DNA from: Scandinavium goeteborgense
GTDB taxonomy: Bacteria > Pseudomonadota > Gammaproteobacteria > Enterobacterales > Enterobacteriaceae
Length of the DNA: 64,000 nt
Reading direction: 5' to 3'
NCBI RefSeq assembly: GCF_003935895.2
Contig: NZ_CP054058.1
Coordinates: 3,887,177-3,951,176 of the forward strand
Part shown: positions 44,645-53,879 of the stretch, in pieces
Position numbering within the stretch: position 1 is the stretch's first letter
Layout of the letters: each line of letters opens with the position of its first letter
The notes under the pieces: generated by a model
Seen by the model: only the letters and a program-made list of their open reading frames with translations
Databases searched by the model: none
What the model was told of the DNA's origin: nothing
Program-made: the position numbers and the translations under genes

Positions 44645-45361
44645 ATGCAGACCCCGCACATTCTTATCGTTGAAGACGAGTTGGTAACACGCAACACGTT
44701 AAAAAGTATTTTCGAAGCAGAAGGTTACGATGTGTTCGAAGCCACCGATGGCGCGGAAATGCATCAGATCCTGTCTGAAAATGATGTCAACCTGGTCATC
44801 ATGGACATCAACCTGCCGGGCAAAAATGGCCTGCTGTTGGCGCGTGAGCTGCGTGAGCAAGCTAACGTCGCGCTGATGTTCCTGACCGGCCGTGACAACG
44901 AAGTGGATAAAATCCTCGGCCTGGAAATCGGCGCCGACGATTACATCACTAAACCGTTCAACCCTCGTGAACTGACTATCCGTGCGCGCAACCTGCTCTC
45001 CCGTACCATGAATCTGGGTACCGTGAGCGAAGAACGCCGCAGCGTGGAAAGCTACAAGTTTAACGGTTGGGAACTGGACATCAATAGCCGCTCACTGGTC
45101 AGCCCGAACGGCGAACAGTATAAGCTGCCGCGCAGTGAATTCCGCGCGATGCTGCACTTCTGCGAAAACCCGGGCAAGATCCAATCCCGTGCAGAACTGC
45201 TGAAGAAGATGACCGGCCGTGAGCTGAAGCCACACGACCGTACGGTTGACGTGACAATCCGTCGCATCCGTAAACACTTTGAATCTACGCCGGATACTCC
45301 GGAAATCATCGCGACTATCCATGGCGAAGGTTACCGTTTCTGCGGCGAACTGCAGGAATAA
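44645..45361 (+). CDS. arcA: Aerobic respiration response regulator ArcA
   Basis: A 238-residue OmpR-family response regulator, partner of the quinone-sensing kinase ArcB. It represses aerobic metabolism when phosphorylated under low oxygen. The receiver domain has the acidic pair EDE near residues 10-12, phospho-acceptor Asp54 (VIMDINLPG), and Lys in [10 protein letters not shown] winged-helix DNA-binding domain occupies about 135-234. Length equals E. coli ArcA. Confidence 0.99.
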   Translation: MQTPHILIVEDELVTRNTLKSIFEAEGYDVFEATDGAEMHQILSENDVNLVIMDINLPGKNGLLLARELREQANVALMFLTGRDNEVDKILGLEIGADDYITKPFNPRELTIRARNLLSRTMNLGTVSEERRSVESYKFNGWELDINSRSLVSPNGEQYKLPRSEFRAMLHFCENPGKIQSRAELLKKMTGRELKPHDRTVDVTIRRIRKHFESTPDTPEIIATIHGEGYRFCGELQE

Positions 45362-45382
45362 TCAGTTCCTCAGTGCATAAAA

Positions 45383-45408
45383 AACGGCGCCTTAGCGCCG
45401 TTTTTTTT
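45383..45408 (+). terminator. Terminator of arcA
   Basis: An 8-bp stem (AACGGCGC with its complement) around CTTA is followed by eight T's. It lies between the convergent arcA and creA stop codons and can serve both. Confidence 0.88.
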
Positions 45409-45414
45409 CGCCTG

Positions 45415-45888
45415 TTATTCCTTCCAGGGCATGATCGGTACCGCGCTTATCGCATTTTTCGGTGAACCGTCGACCACTTTGTCGGAATAGGTCAGATAGA
45501 CCAGCGCATTACGTTTGGCATCGTAGAAACGCACGACCTGCAGTTTCTTGAACACCAGAGAAGTCCGTTTCTGGAACACGACCTCCCCTTCCGTTTTGCC
45601 CTTCTTAATCTTGTCGCTTATCTCAATGTGCCCAACCTGCTGGCAGGAGATCGCCGCGTCGGAGGTATCTTCTGCAAGCCCCAGCCCGCCTTTGATGCCA
45701 CCGGTTTTGGCGCGACTGATATAGCAGGTCACGTTCTTCACATCCGGGTCATCAAAGGCCTCAACGACAATCTTATGATCCGGGCCAAACATCTTGAAGA
45801 CGGTATCCACAGAACCCACTTGTTCTGCGTGCGCTGCGCTGCAGGCCAATGCCAGCAGACAGCCTGTAATTAACTGCTTGTATTTCAT
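45415..45888 (-). CDS. creA: Periplasmic protein CreA
   Basis: A 157-residue secreted protein of unknown function (CreA family). A signal peptide ends at AHA-EQV. The conserved core is seen in [17 protein letters not shown] and [10 protein letters not shown]. In E. coli it heads creABCD, but here the next gene downstream is arcA and no creB, creC or creD is present. The ATG at 45888 gives the family length. Confidence 0.93.
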   Translation of the reverse strand: MKYKQLITGCLLALACSAAHAEQVGSVDTVFKMFGPDHKIVVEAFDDPDVKNVTCYISRAKTGGIKGGLGLAEDTSDAAISCQQVGHIEISDKIKKGKTEGEVVFQKRTSLVFKKLQVVRFYDAKRNALVYLTYSDKVVDGSPKNAISAVPIMPWKE

Positions 45889-45992
45889 ATTGTTACCATT
45901 TCTGTAAAAGTCATTCGTTATTATGCCCTTGCGCAGAAGAAAATATCTATAGATCACAGCCTTACAAAAATCATGCCTATTTAGTACCTTTT

Positions 45993-46012
45993 ATCGCACT
46001 TTAGAGCAAAAA
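45993..46012. promoter_or_regulatory. Candidate marbox between creA and rob
   Basis: ATCGCACTTTAGAGCAAAAA fits the MarA/SoxS/Rob site pattern with about two mismatches, roughly 85 bases upstream of rob. Such degenerate sites arise by chance, so this is tentative. Confidence 0.3.
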
Positions 46013-46094
46013 AAACACTGAATGCTAAAACATCAAAAAATGCTATTATCCGCTACCCTAGTTACAGGCACCTGCGAAAGGATGAGGACATTAT

Positions 46095-46964
46095 ATGGAT
46101 CAAGCTGGGATAATACGCGATCTTCTTAGCTGGCTTGAAGGGCATCTCGACCAACCTTTGTCACTGGATAACGTTGCAGCCAAAGCGGGTTACTCCAAAT
46201 GGCATCTACAAAGGATGTTCAAGGATGTCACCGGTCATGCTATCGGCGCCTATATTCGTGCTCGTCGCCTGTCAAAATCTGCTGTGGCTCTGCGCCTGAC
46301 CGCGCGCCCGATTCTGGATATTGCCCTGCAGTACCGTTTCGATTCTCAGCAGACCTTTACCCGCGCGTTCAAGAAACAGTTTAGCCTGACGCCAGCGCTG
46401 TATCGCCGTTCGCCGGACTGGAGTTCATTCGGTATGCGTCCGCCGCTGCGCCTGGGTGAATTCACAATGCCGAAGTACGAATTCATCGCCATGCCGGACA
46501 CACAGCTGGTCGGTATCACCCAGAGCTACACCTGTAAACTAGAAGAGATCTCTGAATTCCGCCAGCAGATGCGTGGCCAGTTCTGGCGCGATTTCCTGGG
46601 TAATTCGCCGTCGATCCCGCCGATGCTTTACGGCCTGCATGAACCGCGTCCAAGTCTTGAACGAGACGATGAGCAGGAAGTGCTGTACACCACGGCGCTG
46701 ACGCCTGAGATGGCTAACGGCCATCTGCAGGATGCGCATCCGGTGAAACTGGAAGGCGGTGAATACGTGATGTTCACTTATGAAGGGCTAGGAAACGGAT
46801 TGCAGGAATTTGTGCTGACCGTTTATGGTACCTGCATGCCGATGCTCGGCCTGACCCGTCGTAAGGGCCAGGACATCGAACGATTCTTCCCGCAGAAAGA
46901 TGCGATGGATCAGGAACTCCCTATCCAGCTGCGCTGCGAGTACCTGATTCCAATTCGCCGCTAG
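46095..46964 (+). CDS. rob: Right-origin-binding transcriptional activator Rob
   Basis: A 289-residue AraC/XylS-family activator of the marA/soxS/rob regulon (efflux, solvent and bile resistance). The DNA-binding domain is N-terminal: first helix-turn-helix LSLDNVAAKAGYSKWHLQRM (about residues 22-41), second near DIALQYRFDSQQTFTRAF. A GyrI-like ligand domain follows from about residue 120, where sequence drifts more from E. coli. It overlaps the convergent gpmB by four bases. Confidence 0.97.
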   Translation: MDQAGIIRDLLSWLEGHLDQPLSLDNVAAKAGYSKWHLQRMFKDVTGHAIGAYIRARRLSKSAVALRLTARPILDIALQYRFDSQQTFTRAFKKQFSLTPALYRRSPDWSSFGMRPPLRLGEFTMPKYEFIAMPDTQLVGITQSYTCKLEEISEFRQQMRGQFWRDFLGNSPSIPPMLYGLHEPRPSLERDDEQEVLYTTALTPEMANGHLQDAHPVKLEGGEYVMFTYEGLGNGLQEFVLTVYGTCMPMLGLTRRKGQDIERFFPQKDAMDQELPIQLRCEYLIPIRR

Positions 46965-47608
46965 CGCTGCAGTTCATCCAACGCAGGGGCGTCCAGATGT
47001 GTGACGTCGCCTGCGGTTTCAACAATCCAGCCGGGTGCCAGCCACGGGCTTTGCTGGTAATCCACGCGAGAGATTGAGCAGTTCCGCAGACGCAGACGAC
47101 GCTCAGCGTAGGCCGGTAAGCCGAGAATCGTACTCACCAGACACCCAAGCGCCATGCCGTGACTCACCAACAGCGGGCGACTGCCTTTTGGCAGCTCAAG
47201 GCAATCCTGCAATGCCGCATTCATGCGGTCACCCAGCTCCTGCATTGACTCCCCTTCCGGGATACGTCCATCAGCCGTGCCGTTTACCAGCGTCCGGCGC
47301 CAGCCTTCTTCTTCCTCAGTCAGCGAGTCGATCAGACGGCGCTCGAGCACGCCCATATCGAGTTCACGTAACCGCGGATCGTAGGTGACGCTGCAACCGC
47401 AGGCTTCCGCGATTAACTCAGCGGTACGGCGCGTGCGGCCCAGATCGCTGGAGATGATATGCGTGATGCCGAGCGTTTTGACGCGCTCACCTACCTGCCG
47501 GGCCTGCTGTTCACCTTTTTCAGTGAGCGGGCTGTCGGACTGGCCCTGAATACGTCGCTCGGCGTTCCACTGCGTCTCACCGTGGCGAACAAGGTATACC
47601 TGTAACAT
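46961..47608 (-). CDS. gpmB: Phosphoglycerate mutase-like phosphatase GpmB
   Basis: A 215-residue histidine-phosphatase family protein. The catalytic RHGE motif is [10 protein letters not shown] (His9 phospho-acceptor), with a second His in [10 protein letters not shown] (about residue 150). Although named phosphoglycerate mutase, E. coli GpmB (YtjC) has doubtful mutase activity and may be a phosphatase. Length equals the E. coli protein. Confidence 0.94.
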   Translation of the reverse strand: MLQVYLVRHGETQWNAERRIQGQSDSPLTEKGEQQARQVGERVKTLGITHIISSDLGRTRRTAELIAEACGCSVTYDPRLRELDMGVLERRLIDSLTEEEEGWRRTLVNGTADGRIPEGESMQELGDRMNAALQDCLELPKGSRPLLVSHGMALGCLVSTILGLPAYAERRLRLRNCSISRVDYQQSPWLAPGWIVETAGDVTHLDAPALDELQR

Positions 47609-47660
47609 GCGAATTTTCCGTTATACTGCGATGATAATTTTTTTCGTAAGTGTACTGATT

Positions 47661-48176
47661 ATGCACAAGGTTGTCTCAGCTACCACCAATCCCGCCAAAA
47701 TTAAGGCTATTCTGCAGGCTTTTAACGAGATCTTCGGCGAAGGCTCCTGCCATATTGACGCCGTTTCCGTCGAGAGCGGTGTGCCAGAACAACCCCTCGG
47801 AAATGAGGAAACGCGCGCTGGCGCACGAAATCGCGTGCAAAATGCCCGACTCGTCCGACCAGACGCTGACTTTTGGGTGGCGATTGAAGCAGGTATCGAC
47901 GAAGGCAGCACCTTCAGTTGGGTGGTGATTGAAACGCGTGAACAGCGCGGCGAAGCCCGTTCAGCCACACTGCCGCTGCCCGCGGTTATCCTTGAGCGCG
48001 TTGGCGCAGGCGATGCCCTCGGACCGGTGATGTCACACTATACCGGTATCGATGAGATTGGCCGTAAAGAGGGGGCGATTGGCGTGTTTACTGCGGGCAA
48101 ATTGACCCGCAGCAGTGTCTATCATCAGGCGGTGATTCTGGCACTCAGTCCTTTTCACAACGCCGTTTATCGGTGA
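47661..48176 (+). CDS. yjjX: Non-canonical purine NTP phosphatase (ITPase/XTPase)
   Basis: A 171-residue house-cleaning enzyme that hydrolyses ITP and XTP so they are not used in nucleic acids. It shows [12 protein letters not shown] at the N-terminus, [13 protein letters not shown] and the VESGVPEQP segment of the family. The ATG at 47661 gives MHKVV as in E. coli; the upstream frame would add a hydrophobic stretch without support. It converges on trpR and overlaps it by 10 bases. Confidence 0.95.
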   Translation: MHKVVSATTNPAKIKAILQAFNEIFGEGSCHIDAVSVESGVPEQPLGNEETRAGARNRVQNARLVRPDADFWVAIEAGIDEGSTFSWVVIETREQRGEARSATLPLPAVILERVGAGDALGPVMSHYTGIDEIGRKEGAIGVFTAGKLTRSSVYHQAVILALSPFHNAVYR

Positions 48177-48496
48177 GTTTCCGGCAGCGTCTGTTCCAGC
48201 CACTGACGCAGTTCAGCAGGCGCTGACTTCAGGCTGTTCGAGCCGCGGGTGATGGTTGCGATACCCGCGCCCAGTTCGCTTTTCAGCTCACGCTGGCTCA
48301 TCTCTCCGCGCAGTAATTCTTCGATAATTCGCACGCGCGTACCCAGCGCTTCGCGCTCGTCCGGCGTCATCATCAAATTTAAAAGCGGCAGATCCAGGTC
48401 AGCGGCAAATGCCTGACGCATCAGTTCCACAAAGCGTAGCCACTCCTGGTGGCGCTGTTCCGCATTTGCGGCTGAGTAAGGGGATTGTTGGGTCAT
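48167..48496 (-). CDS. trpR: Trp operon repressor
   Basis: A 109-residue tryptophan-activated dimeric repressor of trp, aroH, mtr and itself. It is all-helical, and the helix-turn-helix is [20 protein letters not shown] (about residues 66-85). The ATG at 48496 gives [10 protein letters not shown], the family start. An operator and a palindrome lie upstream, so it should be autoregulated. Confidence 0.97.
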   Translation of the reverse strand: MTQQSPYSAANAEQRHQEWLRFVELMRQAFAADLDLPLLNLMMTPDEREALGTRVRIIEELLRGEMSQRELKSELGAGIATITRGSNSLKSAPAELRQWLEQTLPETHR

Positions 48497-48514
48497 GTTA
48501 CGCCACCATGTTGG

Positions 48515-48539
48515 GGCGGATGGCACAAGGCCATCCGCC
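48515..48539. repeat. REP-like hairpin in the trpR leader
   Basis: A perfect 9-bp stem (GGCGGATGG with its complement) lies between the trp operator and the trpR ATG, so it would be transcribed in the 5' leader. REP elements are usually found after genes, not in leaders. Confidence 0.7.
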
Positions 48540-48542
48540 GAA

Positions 48543-48562
48543 TGTACTCTTTAACGAGTACA
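48543..48562 (-). promoter_or_regulatory. TrpR operator of trpR
   Basis: The palindrome TGTACTC, six bases, GAGTACA is essentially the E. coli trpR operator. It lies about 50 bases upstream of the coding start and implies autoregulation. Confidence 0.85.
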
Positions 48563-48584
48563 AGCATAACATACTCTCAGCGGA

Positions 48585-50522
48585 TCAGTAACGCTGCTTC
48601 CATTCGTCATCGGTGAGGATTTGCGTTTTATCGCCCATGAAATAGCGATAATAAGCGTCGTACGCCAGCACGTTCTTCACATAGCCGCGTGTTTCAGAGA
48701 ACGGAATGCTCTCGACAAACGCCGTCGCGTTGATGCGCCCTGCGCTGTTGCCCTGCCAGGTTCTGACCCGGCCCGGACCGGCGTTATACGCCGCTGACGC
48801 ATAGATGCGGTTGTTACCAAACTGCTGATAAACGTATTGCAGATAGCTGGTGCCGATATTGATGTTAGTCTCCGGATCCAACAGCTGACTGGCGCTGTTG
48901 TAGCCCGGAATCGAAAACATCTTCACCGTATGCGTCGCGGTACCCGGCATGATTTGCATCAGCCCGGTCGCGCCGACCGGTGAACGGACTTTCGGGTTCC
49001 AGGCACTTTCCTGACGAGCAATCGCCATCGCATAGCTTTTGGAGATGTCTTTATCGCCGGTGTAGCGCACAAACAAATCTTTGTACGCCAGCGGGAAACG
49101 CTCTTTGAGGTTATCCCACAGCTTCCCGGAAATCGTCGCCTGCACGCTGAGATCCCACCAGTCCTGGTCGAAAGCGTATTTCGCCAGCTGCCCTTGTTCG
49201 GTACGGGTGCGGCTACTCACCAGATTCGCCCATTCGCTGCGCGCGGTGTTATCCAGATTCCAGTACATCAGCTCCCGCACACGGGCCATTTCTGGGCTAT
49301 TGACCAACAGCGGAGCCACTGTGCCTTCCGGTTTTTCGACGCGAATCGAGTAGTCTTCACCCAGACGCTGCGCCGCCACCATCGGATAGAAACCGCGCTG
49401 CTGCATCAGGGAATGCAGAATATCTTTCGCTTCCTGCTCACGACCGCGATCCATCAACAGATCAGCCTGCCAGTAGCGCCATTCGTCTTTATCTTTGGCT
49501 TCCATTGGCAGACGCGCCAGCCAGGTGTTCAGCCCGCGACGGTCGCCATTGCCAATCGCCATCCGCACGCGACGCTCGACCAGCGAGGTCGATTCAGAAC
49601 GCATGATGGCGTCATCACGCCATTGCGCCTGCTCAGCCGTGATGTCGTTGCCCATCAAACGCCAGGCGACGATATCGCGCAGATCCTGCGTCTGACTCTC
49701 ATTGAGTTTCTGCGCCTCAACCAGTTGCGGGATCAACAAACGCGCATTTTCTACATCCTGACGCGCGACACTGGTAAACGCCACCGCCGCCATCTTGCGG
49801 GTGAAATCAGTCGCACCGGTGCTTTGCGCGAAGCTCAGCACGCTGTTCGGATTGTTTGCTAGGCTTATCACCGCCGCGGAAATGGTCTGGTAATCCGTCG
49901 GCATTTGATTGGCAAGCGAGATAACCAGGCTTGTATTCCCGGCCTGCATCGCCAGGCGAATCCGTTCCAGATACGCCAGCGGATCCTGGGTCCCGGACGC
50001 ACGCCAGGCGCTGAATAAAGGATCGCAGGCGTTAGGCTGGCTCTTACCCGTCAGCCACAGTGTTTTTGCGCCATCCCAGGCATCCTGAGTCTGGCCGACG
50101 TTATATTTTGCGTAATAGTAGTTACATTGCGCTTCGGTGGTGCCGGGTTTATCAGGGCTGAACGCCAGCAGGCCACGCCAGTCTTCACGGCGCGCCAGTT
50201 CATTCACAAAGCGGTTTTTCAGGGTCCGCGCGGACGGCAGGGTCGGATTGGCCTGCACGAACTGGGTCACACTGACCGCCGGTTCGTTCATCAGATCGTC
50301 AGTCAGCTGACGGTATTCGAGATAGGGATAGAGCGGATAGTCTTTCAGGGTCGGCATCAGTTGATCAACGACATCCATCTGATGGTTATCCCACGCCTGT
50401 CTAATCTGGGAATAGCGACTGCGTTGTTCATCCAGTGAATCAGCGTGAACTGCACTGCTGACCGTAAACAGGCAGACGCCAGCAGCCAGAAGACGCCACG
50501 TCATGGGTGTAGCTTTTTCCAC
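48585..50522 (-). CDS. slt: Soluble lytic murein transglycosylase Slt70
   Basis: A 645-residue periplasmic enzyme cleaving peptidoglycan between MurNAc and GlcNAc with 1,6-anhydro product formation. It has a signal peptide ending near VHA-DSL, a long alpha-superhelical U/L domain, and a C-terminal goose-lysozyme-like domain. The catalytic Glu is in ARQESAWNP, followed by GATGLMQIMPGTA and AAYNAGPGRV. Start is GTG at 50522. Length equals E. coli Slt. Confidence 0.97.
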   Translation of the reverse strand: MEKATPMTWRLLAAGVCLFTVSSAVHADSLDEQRSRYSQIRQAWDNHQMDVVDQLMPTLKDYPLYPYLEYRQLTDDLMNEPAVSVTQFVQANPTLPSARTLKNRFVNELARREDWRGLLAFSPDKPGTTEAQCNYYYAKYNVGQTQDAWDGAKTLWLTGKSQPNACDPLFSAWRASGTQDPLAYLERIRLAMQAGNTSLVISLANQMPTDYQTISAAVISLANNPNSVLSFAQSTGATDFTRKMAAVAFTSVARQDVENARLLIPQLVEAQKLNESQTQDLRDIVAWRLMGNDITAEQAQWRDDAIMRSESTSLVERRVRMAIGNGDRRGLNTWLARLPMEAKDKDEWRYWQADLLMDRGREQEAKDILHSLMQQRGFYPMVAAQRLGEDYSIRVEKPEGTVAPLLVNSPEMARVRELMYWNLDNTARSEWANLVSSRTRTEQGQLAKYAFDQDWWDLSVQATISGKLWDNLKERFPLAYKDLFVRYTGDKDISKSYAMAIARQESAWNPKVRSPVGATGLMQIMPGTATHTVKMFSIPGYNSASQLLDPETNINIGTSYLQYVYQQFGNNRIYASAAYNAGPGRVRTWQGNSAGRINATAFVESIPFSETRGYVKNVLAYDAYYRYFMGDKTQILTDDEWKQRY

Positions 50523-50764
50523 ATGCGCTCCTTAGAAAATTGTGTCAATGCAGCATCATGCCGCGTAAAAAAGCCGTGTCCGGTGATTATCTTTCCGTAG
50601 CGGATCCTCTCTTTATGCTAACCAGACAACGGTGATTGCGCCACGTTATGAACACTTTTTTACCTTTACTGTTATCACGATCGCCTGGCTGGGATTAGCG
50701 TTGGAAAAAGGCTACACTTCGCCTTTGACTCCTTATCATCAAAATAAAAGAGGCGAAGTCCAAC

Positions 50765-52432
50765 GTGGCTCAATTCGTTTATACCATGCATCGCGTCGGT
50801 AAAGTGGTCCCGCCGAAGCGTCATATTCTGAAAAACATCTCTCTGAGTTTCTTCCCTGGCGCAAAAATCGGTGTACTGGGCCTGAACGGTGCCGGTAAAT
50901 CCACCCTGTTGCGCATCATGGCCGGTATCGATACCGACATTGAAGGCGAAGCGCGTCCGCAGCCTGGTACCAAAATTGGTTACCTGCCGCAGGAGCCGAA
51001 ACTCAACCCGGAACAAACCGTTCGCGAATCCGTCGAAGAAGCCGTTTCTGAAGTGGTTAACGCCCTGAAAGGTCTCGACGAAGTCTATGCGAAATATGCT
51101 GAACCAGATGCCGATTTCGACAAACTGGCCGCTCAGCAAGGCAAGTTCGAAGAAATCATTCAGGCGCACGACGGTCACAACCTGAACGTGCAGCTTGAGC
51201 GCGCCGCAGATGCGCTGCGTCTGCCAGACTGGGATGCGAAAATCGAAAACCTGTCCGGTGGTGAGCGCCGCCGTGTGGCCCTGTGCCGCCTGCTGCTCGA
51301 AAAACCAGATATGCTGCTGCTCGACGAACCGACCAACCACCTGGACGCCGAGTCCGTGGCCTGGCTGGAACGCTTCCTGCACGACTTCGAAGGCACCGTG
51401 GTGGCCATCACCCACGACCGTTACTTCCTCGACAACGTGGCGGGCTGGATCCTCGAACTGGACCGCGGCGAAGGCATTCCATGGGAAGGCAACTACTCTT
51501 CCTGGCTTGAGCAGAAAGATCAGCGTCTGGCGCAGGAAGCGTCTTCAGAAGCCGCTCGTCGTAAATCTATCGAGAAAGAGCTGGAGTGGGTACGTCAGGG
51601 CGCGAAAGGCCGTCAGTCTAAGGGCAAAGCCCGTCTGGCACGCTTTGAAGAACTCAACAATACCGAATACCAGAAACGTAACGAAACCAACGAACTGTTT
51701 ATTCCACCAGGAGCACGTCTGGGGGATAAAGTGGTTGAAGTCAGCAACCTGCGTAAATCCTACGGCGAGCGTCTGCTGATTGAAGACCTGACCTTCTCCG
51801 TGCCGAAAGGCGCGATTGTCGGGATCATCGGCCCGAACGGCGCGGGTAAATCTACCCTGTTCCGTATGATGTCAGGCCAGGAACAGCCGGACAGCGGCAG
51901 CATCACCTTGGGTGAAACGGTGAAACTGGCATCCGTTGACCAGTTCCGCGACGCCATGGACAACAGCAAAACCGTGTGGGAAGAAGTGTCTGGCGGCCTG
52001 GATATCATGAAGGTTGGCAACACCGAAATGCCTAGCCGCGCCTACGTTGGCCGCTTTAACTTCAAGGGCACCGACCAGGGCAAACGCGTTGGCGAACTGT
52101 CCGGTGGTGAGCGTGGTCGTCTGCATCTGGCGAAACTGCTGCAGGTCGGCGGGAACGTGTTGCTGCTCGATGAACCGACCAACGACCTGGATATCGAAAC
52201 CCTGCGCGCGCTGGAAAACGCCCTGCTGGAGTTCCCGGGCTGCGCCATGGTTATTTCCCACGACCGTTGGTTCCTTGACCGTATTGCTACTCACATTCTG
52301 GATTACCAGGATGAAGGTAAAGTGGAATTCTTCGAAGGTAACTTTACCGAGTACGAAGAGTACAAGAAACGCACCCTCGGCGCAGATGCGCTGGAGCCGA
52401 AGCGTATCAAGTACAAGCGTATTTCGAAGTAA
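50765..52432 (+). CDS. ettA: Energy-dependent translational throttle protein EttA
   Basis: A 555-residue ABC-F protein that binds the ribosome E site and restrains translation when ADP is high. It has two ATPase domains: Walker A GLNGAGKST and GPNGAGKST, signatures LSGGERRR and LSGGERGR, and Walker B MLLLDEPTNHLD and VLLLDEPTNDLD. A linker with the P-site tRNA interaction motif lies between. Start is GTG at 50765. There are no membrane segments. Confidence 0.97.
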   Translation: MAQFVYTMHRVGKVVPPKRHILKNISLSFFPGAKIGVLGLNGAGKSTLLRIMAGIDTDIEGEARPQPGTKIGYLPQEPKLNPEQTVRESVEEAVSEVVNALKGLDEVYAKYAEPDADFDKLAAQQGKFEEIIQAHDGHNLNVQLERAADALRLPDWDAKIENLSGGERRRVALCRLLLEKPDMLLLDEPTNHLDAESVAWLERFLHDFEGTVVAITHDRYFLDNVAGWILELDRGEGIPWEGNYSSWLEQKDQRLAQEASSEAARRKSIEKELEWVRQGAKGRQSKGKARLARFEELNNTEYQKRNETNELFIPPGARLGDKVVEVSNLRKSYGERLLIEDLTFSVPKGAIVGIIGPNGAGKSTLFRMMSGQEQPDSGSITLGETVKLASVDQFRDAMDNSKTVWEEVSGGLDIMKVGNTEMPSRAYVGRFNFKGTDQGKRVGELSGGERGRLHLAKLLQVGGNVLLLDEPTNDLDIETLRALENALLEFPGCAMVISHDRWFLDRIATHILDYQDEGKVEFFEGNFTEYEEYKKRTLGADALEPKRIKYKRISK

Positions 52433-52447
52433 TTTTGCGGTGTGATG

Positions 52448-52510
52448 CCCTTTCCCGTTGGAAAGGGTGAAATGACAAAACCGGGCAGCTTTCACAGCGC
52501 CCGGTTTTTT
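52448..52510 (+). terminator. Double hairpin terminator between ettA and nadR
   Basis: An 8-bp stem CCCTTTCC/GGAAAGGG (52448-52467) is followed by a 10-bp stem (52477-52486 with 52499-52508) ending in TTTTTT. The second is flanked by A's and T's, so it can stop both convergent genes. Confidence 0.82.
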
Positions 52511-52512
52511 GT

Positions 52513-53745
52513 TTAGCCCTGCTCGCCCATCATCTGCTTCACCAGCTCAACACACCGCAGGAAGCGGGCGTCATAATCTGACTCTTCAACGTGAACGTAC
52601 TCAATGTTGTTCTCTTTGAGCATATCGACCAGCATGGTCTGAAACTCTTTTCTGTCCACCGAACTGCCCAGGCTTCGCAGGCCATCGGCGACCCACGGGG
52701 TATTATTTTCCAGCACGATAACCAGGTCAAAACGGTATTCGTCGATCAACGCCTGCACGAACGGATGCTCGCGGCCTTCGTATTTCTTGCAGAAAGCCTG
52801 GGTGGTCACAAAGTCGGTATCAATAAACGCCACTTTATTGGCGTACTTCACCGCAAAATCAATGTACTGCGCATGACCCAGCGCGATTTTGTCGTAGTCA
52901 GAATACTGCAATGCCATCTCGTCGCCGCCCAGATGGGAGAAGACGTAATCACGGCCATATTCCCAGGCACTGGTGGTGTTGAAGATGTTGGCGAGTTTGT
53001 TCACCATCATCGACTTACCGCTGGATTCACCGCCTAAAATAGCCACCGTGCGCACGAAGAATGGCTTCACTTCGGTCGGAATGTATTCCCAGTAGCGCGA
53101 TGGGTTCTCACGAATTTGCGCCCCGCTGATGTTCATGAACGTGCGCTGCGGATCGATAAGCACGGTTTCGATCCCAAGGTGCTCGCGGAACTGAGGGGCA
53201 TCGGCTTCTTCGGAGGTGTAAATCCAGTTCGGCTCAATCCCCTTCTCTTCCATAAACGCTTTGATACCATTGCTCCAGACGTCCCAGCCGTGCGGATACG
53301 GTTCCATGCCCTCTTCGTTAAAGGCGTGAATGCGGATGTTTTTCTGATACTTGAAGGTTTGCAGCAACCAGCGCAAACGGTCAGACACCGTCGGCTGCTG
53401 CGACATCGCGCTGTCTTCAAACAGCGCCCGATCGCGCTTTTCGTCGTAGCCCATGATCACATGCAGCTCGTCGACCTGGCTTCCGGCGCGCTGAAGCAGG
53501 TAGATATGACCGGTGTGCAGCGGATAGAATTTGCCGAACACGACGCCGACACTTTTCTGCTGACGTGGAAACTCCAGCCCCAGAAAACGGTGCAGCGCTT
53601 CCAGTTTCTGCGCGCTCGGACTTTTGATTTTGGCGTTCAGAAGCTGGCTAAGGTAGCCCTTGGTCATCCCGCTGGCGTCCGCCACCTGCTGCAGCGTGCA
53701 GCCTTTCTGGCGAATCGCGGTTTTAATGTAATCGAATGATGACAA
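52513..53745 (-). CDS. nadR: NAD biosynthesis regulator and kinase NadR
   Basis: A 410-residue three-domain protein: NAD-responsive repressor, NMN adenylyltransferase and nicotinamide riboside kinase. The N-terminal helix-turn-helix is in CTLQQVADASGMTKGYLSQL (about residues 16-35). The nucleotidyltransferase motif is GKFYPLHTGH (about 71-80), and the kinase P-loop is GGESSGKS (about 238-245). The start is a TTG at 53745 behind a strong AGGAGG. Length equals E. coli NadR. Confidence 0.96.
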   Translation of the reverse strand: MSSFDYIKTAIRQKGCTLQQVADASGMTKGYLSQLLNAKIKSPSAQKLEALHRFLGLEFPRQQKSVGVVFGKFYPLHTGHIYLLQRAGSQVDELHVIMGYDEKRDRALFEDSAMSQQPTVSDRLRWLLQTFKYQKNIRIHAFNEEGMEPYPHGWDVWSNGIKAFMEEKGIEPNWIYTSEEADAPQFREHLGIETVLIDPQRTFMNISGAQIRENPSRYWEYIPTEVKPFFVRTVAILGGESSGKSMMVNKLANIFNTTSAWEYGRDYVFSHLGGDEMALQYSDYDKIALGHAQYIDFAVKYANKVAFIDTDFVTTQAFCKKYEGREHPFVQALIDEYRFDLVIVLENNTPWVADGLRSLGSSVDRKEFQTMLVDMLKENNIEYVHVEESDYDARFLRCVELVKQMMGEQG

Positions 53746-53792
53746 AGGAGCCTCCTGCTGATGATCTCTCCCGGATTAGCCGGGCACATGTA

Positions 53793-53878
53793 AAAATCCC
53801 CTTTGGATTTCGGGTGGCAGGAAGGCGGCAAGCAAACGTAGCCCACACACCTGCCGCCGGAAAGACGACGGGGATTTT
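53793..53878. repeat. Structured intergenic element between radA and nadR
   Basis: The ends are a perfect 9-bp inverted repeat (AAAATCCCC at 53793-53801, its complement at 53870-53878). An inner pair GGCGGCA/TGCCGCC lies at 53824-53830 and 53852-53858. The arms share a pattern with the element at 17867-17925. Transcribed with radA-nadR, it would fold into a long hairpin followed by TTTTTA, so it may also terminate. It is read here as a repeat-family member. Confidence 0.6.
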
Positions 53879-53879
53879 A

